DNA from: Nocardia niwae NBRC 108934 = DSM 45340
GTDB taxonomy: Bacteria > Actinomycetota > Actinomycetes > Mycobacteriales > Mycobacteriaceae
DNA: 64,000 bases
Assembly (NCBI RefSeq): GCF_001613465.1
Contig: NZ_BDCK01000020.1
Coordinates: 62,001 to 126,000 of the forward strand
Direction: 5' to 3'
Below are positions 57,973 through 64,000 of this stretch, one piece after another. A model generated the notes under the pieces. It was not told the origin of the DNA. It saw nothing but the letters and a program-made list of their open reading frames with translations, and made no database searches. A program made the position numbers and the translations under genes. Numbering within the stretch: the first letter of the stretch is position 1; each line of letters opens with the position of its first letter.

Positions 57973-59082
57973 GTGACCTCAGTCGACACCCCGACACCAC
58001 ACAACGCGTCCGCGGCGGAACCTGCTGCGGCACTTCCGGGGCCCGCCGCGGCTACGCAGGCTTCCGGGCCTGACGCTCGCGCCGCGAACGGCCGCAAGCT
58101 CCTGCGCATCGAAGCTCGCAACGCGGAAACCCCCATCGAGCGCAAACCCAAGTGGATCCGCACCCGCGCCACCATGGGTCCCGAGTACTCCGAGCTCAAA
58201 GGCTTGGTGAAGCGCGAGGGTCTGCACACCGTCTGCGAGGAAGCGGGGTGCCCCAACATCTTCGAGTGCTGGGAAGACCGCGAGGCCACCTTCCTGATCG
58301 GCGGCGAACAGTGCACCCGCCGCTGCGACTTCTGCCAGATCGACACCGGCAAGCCCGCCGCACTCGACCGGGACGAGCCCCGCCGCGTCGCCGAGAGCGT
58401 CCAGGCCATGGGCCTGCGCTACTCCACCATCACCGGCGTCGCCCGCGACGACCTGGAGGACGGCGGCGCCTGGCTCTACGCCGAAACGGTCCGCGCCATC
58501 AAGCGTTTGAACCCGCACACGGGCGTGGAACTGCTCATCCCCGACTTCAACGCGCACCCCGAGCAGCTCGCCGAGGTCTTCTCCGCCCGCCCGGAAGTGC
58601 TGGCGCACAACCTCGAAACGGTCCCCCGCATCTTCAAGCGCATCCGCCCGGCTTTCCGCTACGAGCGCTCGCTCGCGGTCCTGACCGCCGCTCGCCGAGC
58701 CGGTCTGGTCACCAAGTCGAACCTCATCCTCGGCATGGGCGAAACGCCCGAGGAAGTCACCCAGGCCATGCGCGACCTGCACGAGGCAGGCTGCGACATC
58801 CTCACCATCACCCAGTACCTGCGCCCCTCCCCGCGCCACCACCCCGTCGACCGCTGGGTGAAGCCGGAGGAGTTCGTCGAGCACTCGAAGACCGCCGAGG
58901 AAATCGGCTTCGCAGGCGTCATGGCCGGTCCCCTGGTCCGCTCCTCCTACCGAGCGGGCCGGTTGTACGCCCAGGCGATGGCCCACCACGGCCGCGAGAT
59001 CGCCCCGGAAATGGCGCACCTCGCCGAGGAAGGCACCGCGTCCCAGGAAGCCAGCTCGGTCTTGGCCCGTTTCGGCAGCTGA
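57973..59082 (+). CDS. lipA: Lipoyl synthase (radical SAM)
   Basis: A 369-residue enzyme that inserts two sulfurs into protein-bound octanoyl. The auxiliary cluster cysteines are in [13 protein letters not shown], the radical SAM motif in CTRRCDFC, and the C-terminal Ser ligand region is [11 protein letters not shown]. The first 40 residues are an Ala/Pro-rich extension beyond the usual start of the family. Start GTG at 57973 with AAGG eight bases before it. Substrate lipoyl proteins include DlaT (this window). Confidence 0.96.
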   Translation: MTSVDTPTPHNASAAEPAAALPGPAAATQASGPDARAANGRKLLRIEARNAETPIERKPKWIRTRATMGPEYSELKGLVKREGLHTVCEEAGCPNIFECWEDREATFLIGGEQCTRRCDFCQIDTGKPAALDRDEPRRVAESVQAMGLRYSTITGVARDDLEDGGAWLYAETVRAIKRLNPHTGVELLIPDFNAHPEQLAEVFSARPEVLAHNLETVPRIFKRIRPAFRYERSLAVLTAARRAGLVTKSNLILGMGETPEEVTQAMRDLHEAGCDILTITQYLRPSPRHHPVDRWVKPEEFVEHSKTAEEIGFAGVMAGPLVRSSYRAGRLYAQAMAHHGREIAPEMAHLAEEGTASQEASSVLARFGS

Positions 59083-59378
59083 CCCAGCGCGCGGCGATGA
59101 TGGCGGTCGTCCGGGCCCCGCAGGAATTTGCCTTCCGGCTACAACCGACAAAGCCGCCAGACCGTTTGTTTGCGCTCGAACGAACTCTGACACGCGCGCA
59201 TACTCTGGCACGCGCGAGCGACCACATGAGCCGGACGACCGTACCCGATTATTCGCCGGTCATTGTCATTGTGGCTTGATAGTTTGACACATGCCTGTCC
59301 CGGTGCCGATCGTTCTCTCACTGCACCACCGTCAGGTGCGAGTGACGCACGATCACAGGGGTGAAGGAGAAGCTGGCA
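59083..59378. promoter_or_regulatory. Upstream region of the DUF262-HipA operon, with 15-bp direct repeats
   Basis: 296 bp in which GC falls. ACTCTGACACGCGCG at 59184-59198 recurs as ACTCTGGCACGCGCG at 59202-59216, spaced 18 bp, a possible operator for autoregulation, as is usual for HipBA-like pairs. AT-rich patches near 59241-59290 (ATTGTCATTGTGGCTTGATA) are a possible promoter, but I cannot assign -35 and -10 boxes safely. AAGGAGA at 59364-59370 is the ribosome site. Confidence 0.5.
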
Positions 59379-61097
59379 ATGAGCACCAGTCTGGGTACGA
59401 CGCCGACCGCGCGGGTGTTCGAGGTGGAGGAGATCGTCGCGATGGTCCGCGACGGGAAGGTCAGGATACCGGAGTTCCAGCGTCCCTTCCGATGGGGAAT
59501 CGAGGATGCCCGGCGCCTATTCGACAGCATCATGCGCGGCTACCCGCTGGGTAGTCTGCTTTTGTGGTCGCGTCCGGCTGAGGCGGCCCCGATCACGGTC
59601 GGCGCTCTGCGGATCGACGCACCGGCAATGGATAACGCGTTGTGGGTGGTAGACGGCCAGCAGCGAGTCGCAACGCTGGCCAACGCACTGTCTTCGGAGT
59701 CGCTACACGACGACCGATTCGCGCTCAGTTTCGATCCGGTGTCGGGCCAGATCGTTCCGACGTCTGGCGCCAAACCGCATACCATTCCACTGCCCACGCT
59801 TTTCGACCTCCAGAGTCTGATGGCATGGTTTCGCGACTCTCCCGAGGCGATGCAGTACTTCGACGTCGCGACCGCCGCGGCCAAGAAGCTTCGTCAGTTC
59901 AAGATCCCCGCTTCTGTGGTCGAAACACAAGATGAATCCGTCCTGCGCGATATCTTCGATCGGCTGAACAGTTACGGAAAGCGGCTCACGCGCGCCGAGG
60001 TATTCACCGCCCTGCATCCGACCACCGTCGACTCCGGCCGGAAGACCTCGACCGCGATCGAGGACATCATCGGGCACATCAGCACCGACCTCGGCTTCGG
60101 CACGGTCGACGGCAATACGATATTCAGCGCGATCCTCGCGCGCCGTGGTCGTGATGTCACCCGCGAAATGCGCACCGAGTTCGATGACCGACGCACCGGG
60201 GAGTTTCCTGGCGAAGATGCCGACGAGGCCTATCTTCGAACCCAAGAAGCTCTGGATCGCACCGTCGACTTCCTGCAGCGGCACGCGGACACTCCGCACT
60301 TCGCGTTCCTGCCGTATCGGCATCTTCTCGTGGTATTGACCAGGGTCTTCGGCCACCACCCGGAGTTGGACGGTAGGCAGACCCAGCTGTTGCGCCGCTG
60401 GTACTGGCGTGCGGCTGCCGCCGGAACCGCTCTTTTCCCTGGTGGTTCGACCGGCACCACCCGGGCACTGTGCGCGAAAGTAGAGCCGATTGACTTGGAC
60501 GCAACGCTCACCGGACTTCTTGACGCGATCCCTCCCGAGCGGATCAGTTGGCCCGACGTGCACCAGTTCCGTACGAATCATGCCAGCGGCAAGATCATCG
60601 CGTGCGCGATGTGGGAGCGCCATCCACGATCATTGCGTGACGGACAACGTCTCGACCGTAACGATCTCGTCGAGGCGCTCGGCGAAGCACAGACACCACG
60701 GCCCGCCCTGACCGCGGTCGTCTCGCGGCGAGTCGCCGCAGCACTCAAAAAGGACTCAGCAGCGCGCTGGGTGCTGGTGCCTGGGCTGGAAGCGGCACCG
60801 TCGGAGGTTCCGGAGATCCTCGCAGCGCGCCCGATCGATGTAAGTGAGGCAGATTGGGCGCTCACTCTGAAGTCACATTCCATTGCTCCCGACGTTGCCT
60901 CGCTGCTGAAAGATGGCCAGGCACGCGAATTCGTCCGGCGGCGGGAGGAAAGCCTTGCAATCGTCGTAAGAGACTTCCTGACACAGCGCATGGAGATCGG
61001 ATTCGAGGACACCCCTCCACTCGACCATCTTGTGCTCGACGACCTCGAACTAGAGGATTCGATGCTCGATGACTCGGAGTGGGAACTCGATGAATGA
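59379..61097 (+). CDS. DUF262 (GmrS/SspE-N-like) protein
   Basis: A 572-residue protein. The N-terminal half is a DUF262 (ParB/Srx-like) domain: RIPEFQRPFRW at residues 29-39, then RLFDSIMRGYPLGSLLLW, the nucleotide-linked DGQQR at 92-96, and FDRLNSYGKRL at 193-203. DUF262 is the NTP-binding part of GmrSD type IV restriction and SspE anti-phage proteins, normally with a DUF1524 HNH nuclease; I see no HNH here. The C-terminus is helical, ending in a very acidic tail (DDLELEDSMLDDSEWELDE). The GC is lower than the neighbours. ATG at 59379 with AAGGAGA eight bases upstream. It overlaps the HipA gene by 8 bp, so the two form one unit. Confidence 0.85.
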   Translation: MSTSLGTTPTARVFEVEEIVAMVRDGKVRIPEFQRPFRWGIEDARRLFDSIMRGYPLGSLLLWSRPAEAAPITVGALRIDAPAMDNALWVVDGQQRVATLANALSSESLHDDRFALSFDPVSGQIVPTSGAKPHTIPLPTLFDLQSLMAWFRDSPEAMQYFDVATAAAKKLRQFKIPASVVETQDESVLRDIFDRLNSYGKRLTRAEVFTALHPTTVDSGRKTSTAIEDIIGHISTDLGFGTVDGNTIFSAILARRGRDVTREMRTEFDDRRTGEFPGEDADEAYLRTQEALDRTVDFLQRHADTPHFAFLPYRHLLVVLTRVFGHHPELDGRQTQLLRRWYWRAAAAGTALFPGGSTGTTRALCAKVEPIDLDATLTGLLDAIPPERISWPDVHQFRTNHASGKIIACAMWERHPRSLRDGQRLDRNDLVEALGEAQTPRPALTAVVSRRVAAALKKDSAARWVLVPGLEAAPSEVPEILAARPIDVSEADWALTLKSHSIAPDVASLLKDGQAREFVRRREESLAIVVRDFLTQRMEIGFEDTPPLDHLVLDDLELEDSMLDDSEWELDE

Positions 61098-62325
61098 GAC
61101 ATCGCGGCACGCAGTCTGGCTGCACGACCAGCGGATCGGCTGGTTGTATTGCCACGATAACTACACCTGGTTCGAATTCACCGACGAGTACCTCGCCGAT
61201 GCCGAACGTCCGGTTCTCGGACTTCGGTTCGAGGAACGTCCGCGTGCCCGATTCGCTGCGAATCTACGATTACCGCAATGGTTTTCAAATCTTCTGCCGG
61301 AGGGGGTGATGCGTGAGTGGATCGCCGCGGAGCGCGACGTTGCGCCGGAGCGCGAGATGGAACTCTTGGCTCGAGTCGGCCATGATCTCCCCGGGGCAGT
61401 TCGCGTGCTGCCGGCTGAATTTCACACGGTGCCCGATGTCGCGGCCGTGCTGGAAACTGCCGCCGTATCTCCGGATCCATTGGTGCGCGAACATCAGCCG
61501 TGGAAGTTCTCGCTGGCCGGCGTCGGCCTCAAGTTCTCGATGTTGCGCGATGGTAAGCGCTTCACCTGCACAGCCACTGGAGAGGGGGGCGACTGGATCC
61601 TCAAGCTGCCCGACACCAGATTCTCCGATGTGCCGCGGAACGAGTACGCGATGATGCGGTTCGCGGACGCCATCGGAATAGATGTCCCGAAGGTCGCTTT
61701 GGTACACCGCGACGAAATCGATGGCGTTCCCGCGGGCGTGTGGCCGAGTGGCGAGGAGTACGCGTACGCGGTCGAACGGTTCGATCGCGATACCAACCGG
61801 CGGCTTGTCCATATCGAGGATTTCGCCCAGGTTCGCGCAGTATATCCCGTCAACAAATACGAAGGGAACTTTGAAACCGTCGCCTCACTGGCGTATCGAG
61901 GCCGCGATACGGCGGCCCTCCATGAGTTCGTGCGAAGACTTGTATTTTTCGTACTGATCGGCAATGGCGATGCACACTTGAAGAACTGGTCACTGATCTA
62001 CCGCGACAAGCGAGTACCTACTCTGTCCCCGGCCTACGACATCATGTCGACCGAGGCGTACGGCGTCGGTGACGGTCCCGAGGATCTCGGACTCAAATTC
62101 GCCGGTAACAAACGCTTCGATTCGGTGCGCGTCTATCACTTCGATCGCCTCGCTCGGAAGCTGCGCTGTCCAGAGAACCTTTCGGCGACCGCCATGGAGA
62201 CCATCGACCGTGTACGTGACCACTGGCCGAGCGTCGCCGCTGAACTAGAAGAGGTTGCACCGGTTCGTGATTGCGTTGAAGCCTCTATAGCTGGACGAAC
62301 GATCTCATTGACTCGTAGTCGCTGA
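61090..62325 (+). CDS. hipA: HipA-family serine/threonine kinase (toxin-type)
   Basis: A 411-residue HipA-fold kinase. Residues about 5-105 are the couple_hipA N-subdomain, with RLPQWFSNLLPEG. Then come the ATP-side blocks FSLAGVGLKFSML (from residue 140) and DWILKLPDTRFSDVPRNE. The catalytic loop is GNGDAHLKNW (residues 291-300) with D294, K298 and N299, and the metal-binding Asp is D317 in SPAYDIMST. All catalytic residues seem intact. Known HipAs phosphorylate glutamyl-tRNA synthetase or other targets and are held by HipB, an HTH antitoxin. No HipB gene is next to it; instead the overlapping partner is a DUF262 protein. GC lower than average. Confidence 0.88.
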   Translation: MNETSRHAVWLHDQRIGWLYCHDNYTWFEFTDEYLADAERPVLGLRFEERPRARFAANLRLPQWFSNLLPEGVMREWIAAERDVAPEREMELLARVGHDLPGAVRVLPAEFHTVPDVAAVLETAAVSPDPLVREHQPWKFSLAGVGLKFSMLRDGKRFTCTATGEGGDWILKLPDTRFSDVPRNEYAMMRFADAIGIDVPKVALVHRDEIDGVPAGVWPSGEEYAYAVERFDRDTNRRLVHIEDFAQVRAVYPVNKYEGNFETVASLAYRGRDTAALHEFVRRLVFFVLIGNGDAHLKNWSLIYRDKRVPTLSPAYDIMSTEAYGVGDGPEDLGLKFAGNKRFDSVRVYHFDRLARKLRCPENLSATAMETIDRVRDHWPSVAAELEEVAPVRDCVEASIAGRTISLTRSR

Positions 62326-62955
62326 CTTCTGCAAGTACACCGGGTCATCCGCCGCCGACCATGCGCCCGGTCCCCCTCGCCGAAAGCACCCGTCCCAGCT
62401 GATTCCACGACTGCCGTCGACCTACCGAACACGCTGTTTCGACACCCAGCCCGGCCTCGGGTATCGGCGACGTCCCATTACGGTCGACGTCCCGCGTGTC
62501 GGCGAGCCAGTGACCGGATCGAGACAACCAAATCTCGTTGCTGCGAATCAGCCGTTTGTGGCCCAAATCACGTTTGCGAACGTAATGCCTGGTCAGAGCG
62601 GCGCATATACGGCCGCATGCAGCGCTCCAAGATCGGCAATTCTCGCCATTAATTCACCGTTTGCCAAATGTTAACCCGTCGTGATCAAGCTGAGATCAGG
62701 TCCGAAAGAGACCCGAGAAACCAGCTCCACAGCTCCTACGGCTTGTTTCTCTCCGGGTACGGCAGCGGCACCGAAGGGCACCGCCCCGACTTGTGCAGCG
62801 CGTCGCGCCGCCAGGGATTCGACCCCTGGCTTTCACAACGAAATCCGAAAACCGCACACGAGCCGTTATGGCGAACACCCCTACCTGGTGCCCGCCGTGG
62901 ATCCCGCGCCGGTTTTCCGGCCGGATCGCCGCACGAACAAGGAACTGATTTCTCG
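62326..62955. other. 630-bp intergenic stretch with a possibly structured leader
   Basis: No convincing gene. GC is low from 62560 to 62690, with the inverted repeat ACGTT-TGCG-AACGT near 62570 and an AT-rich patch (GTTTGCCAAATGTTAACC, about 62658) that may be a promoter. The part from 62690 to 62955 is a long leader of the transglycosylase gene and contains a 6-bp stem, 7-nt loop hairpin (62811-62829). I could not match it to ydaO or any riboswitch class. Confidence 0.45.
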
Positions 62956-63543
62956 ATGTCTGACGCACGCCTTTCTTTTCTCCGCCGCCCGTCCCTTCGT
63001 AAGGGCGCTGCCCTCGCCGCCACCGTCGGCGTGATCGCCGTCGGCTTCTCCGCCGGGGTGGCGGTGGCCGACGACAGCGCTCCGGCTCCCGTGACGCCGG
63101 TCGCCGCGCCGTTCGATCTCCCGGCCCTGCCGGGATTGCCCGCACTACCGGAGCTGCCCGCGGTGCCGGGGCTGCCCGCGCCTGCGCCGGAGGGCTTCCT
63201 GCCCGCGCCGCCCCCGGTCTACGAGAACAACCTCGACGGCTGGATTCGCCAGTCCCTCGATGTCATGCGCCTGCACGGCATTCCGGGAAGCTACGAGGGC
63301 ATCCACCGCAACATCATGCGCGAATCCGGTGGCAATCCCAAGGCCATCAACCTGTCGGACTCCAACGCCGCCAAGGGAACGCCCTCCAAGGGCCTGCTCC
63401 AGGTGATCGACCCGACCTTCAACGCCTACCACGTCGACGGTACCGCCTTCGACATCTGGGACCCGGTCGCCAACATCACCGCCGCCTGCAACTACGCGGC
63501 CCATCGGTACGGCTCGATGGACAACGTCAACGGGGCCTACTGA
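62956..63543 (+). CDS. Secreted transglycosylase (SLT/Rpf-like)
   Basis: A 195-residue exported muralytic protein. The signal peptide (MSDARLSFLRRPSLRKGAAL followed by a hydrophobic run to about VAVADDS) is followed by a Pro-Leu-rich linker of repeated LPALPGLPALPELP, then a lysozyme-fold SLT domain. The catalytic glutamate is in NIMRESGGNPKAI and the substrate-side motif is SKGLLQVIDPTFNAY. It ends in YAAHRYGSMDNVNGAY. It would cleave glycan strands of peptidoglycan. The ATG at 62956 has AAGGAA eleven bases upstream. A long leader precedes it and a clear terminator follows. Confidence 0.9.
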   Translation: MSDARLSFLRRPSLRKGAALAATVGVIAVGFSAGVAVADDSAPAPVTPVAAPFDLPALPGLPALPELPAVPGLPAPAPEGFLPAPPPVYENNLDGWIRQSLDVMRLHGIPGSYEGIHRNIMRESGGNPKAINLSDSNAAKGTPSKGLLQVIDPTFNAYHVDGTAFDIWDPVANITAACNYAAHRYGSMDNVNGAY

Positions 63544-63560
63544 GCCCTCGAGTCCGAGCA

Positions 63561-63601
63561 AGCGCCTCCTCGTCTGCACGACGCGGAGGCGCTGCCGTTT
63601 T
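63561..63601 (+). terminator. Intrinsic terminator after transglycosylase gene
   Basis: AGCGCCTCC (63561-63569) pairs with GGAGGCGCT (63585-63593), with a further TCGT/ACGA pairing inside, followed by GCCGTTTT. It is 17 bp after the stop. Confidence 0.82.
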
Positions 63602-63755
63602 CCGGGGCGACTCCAGATCATTCCGATCGGCCACTGCCCCCACTCGGTGGCGAGGCCCGGCGCGGCTCGCCAAGACCATTCGAGCGAAGTGGAATGCGGC
63701 GAGTCTCGTTCGCGATACGCCCGAGCCGTCGATGCTGACGAAGGGATACGAGATT

Positions 63756-64000
63756 TCAGACCTGCGCCGCGCGCCGGGCCAAGAACTCTCGAACCTCGGG
63801 AACCCTCGCGTGACTGCGAACCGTATTCGCTATGGCATCGATGCGCTGGTGCAGGCGGGTGGACGCGAGACCGGCGATTGTCTCGTAGTTGTCGGCAAGC
63901 AGTGCGCATGACCGTGCGGCGTCACCGGACGTAGCGAAATTCTCCGCGAGATGGACCTGCCAGGCGGCGCGCTCCCTGGGCCATGCCGCCGAACTCTCGA
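63756..64000 (-). CDS. C-terminal part of a regulator-like protein (5' end outside window)
   Basis: An open frame of 80 residues that enters from the right edge and stops at 63756. It begins ESSAAWPRERAAWQVHLAEN, continues CALLADNYETIAGLAS and ends TRLHQRIDAIANTVRSHARV followed by PEVREFLARRAAQV. This is the pattern of the C-terminal helical, TPR-like half of actinobacterial XRE-type regulators. The HTH half would be outside, so the family assignment is provisional. It is convergent with the transglycosylase gene, with about 160 bp between the terminator and this stop. Confidence 0.6.
   Translation of the reverse strand, partial: ESSAAWPRERAAWQVHLAENFATSGDAARSCALLADNYETIAGLASTRLHQRIDAIANTVRSHARVPEVREFLARRAAQV

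Noticed and set aside
62345..62566. 73-codon minus-strand frame downstream of hipA
   Set aside because: No ribosome site, no recognisable domain; considered as a possible HipB but it has no HTH pattern.
62811..62829. Hairpin with a TTCGA-like loop, reminiscent of a tRNA T-arm
   Set aside because: No acceptor, D or anticodon arms around it and no CCA-type end; a tRNA cannot be built.
62690..62955. ydaO (c-di-AMP) riboswitch before the transglycosylase gene
   Set aside because: Conserved GGGGA-CC, GGGUGAAU and GACAGCUAACC elements are not found.

Overview
The window is high-GC actinobacterial DNA (about 70% GC by eye) whose gene content and order point to Nocardia or a very close relative in the Mycobacteriales. 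The diagnostic genes are mptA and pimB (lipoarabinomannan and PIM synthesis), the three-gene cytochrome bc1 operon qcrCAB with ctaE, the actinobacterial aa3-oxidase genes ctaC-ctaF, a pknL and Rv2175c pair, and the asnB, adoK, erpA, DUF3043, cobT, cobS, ilvE, gcvT, pepB, dlaT, lipB, lipA series. Most of it is the equivalent of the Rv2174-Rv2218 stretch of Mycobacterium tuberculosis, locally rearranged. I recognised families from memory of their motifs; no database search was run.

Layout. 1-3.4 kb: carotenoid genes (end of crtI, and crtB) with the mannosyltransferase gene mptA between them. 3.4-8.0 kb: Rv2175c-like DNA-binding protein, PASTA kinase PknL, DAHP synthase, Rv2179c-like exoribonuclease. 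8.0-12.4 kb: respiratory operon ctaE-qcrC-qcrA-qcrB, with qcrC/qcrA/qcrB joined by ATGA overlaps. 12.6-26.3 kb: trpD, a DnaQ/UvrC-N hybrid nuclease, two NlpC/P60 wall hydrolases, a secreted metallopeptidase, pimB, the Rv2186c-Rv2182c-like set and a ROK kinase. 26.4-35.2 kb: an accessory stretch between the Rv2182c-like acyltransferase and ctaF, with a TrpF-like protein, Spo0M, PhoD-type phosphatase, FAD oxidase, a 51-residue peptide gene, a CysO-like sulfur carrier, a frameshifted exporter, a CSLREA wall/secreted protein and a TetR regulator. 35.3-41.6 kb: ctaF-ctaC, asnB, adoK, an ErpA/HesB-type protein and a DUF3043 protein. 42-46.3 kb: a GlxA-type regulator and cobalamin genes cobU, cobT, cobS. 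46.4-59.1 kb: glyoxalase-type hydrolase, ilvE, gcvT, pepB, dlaT, lipB, lipA and several regulators and acetyltransferases. 59.2-64 kb: a lower-GC DUF262-HipA pair, then a secreted transglycosylase and the end of a regulator gene.

How parts work together. qcrCAB, ctaE, ctaC and ctaF encode most of the bc1-aa3 supercomplex. lipB and lipA make the lipoyl group carried by DlaT and by the GcvH partner of GcvT. cobU, cobT and cobS are the late nucleotide-loop steps of cobalamin synthesis. The two NlpC/P60 genes, PknL, PimB, MptA and the transglycosylase all concern the cell envelope, and the two NlpC/P60 genes share an upstream motif.

Most unusual points: the overlapping DUF262-HipA operon without a HipB partner; the short peptide gene next to an orphan CysO-like carrier; a dispersed palindromic repeat in two full and one partial copies; a TrpF-like protein in a lineage that normally uses PriA; and two conserved genes whose only sensible start is CTG. 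No tRNA, rRNA, CRISPR array, insertion sequence or prophage was seen.
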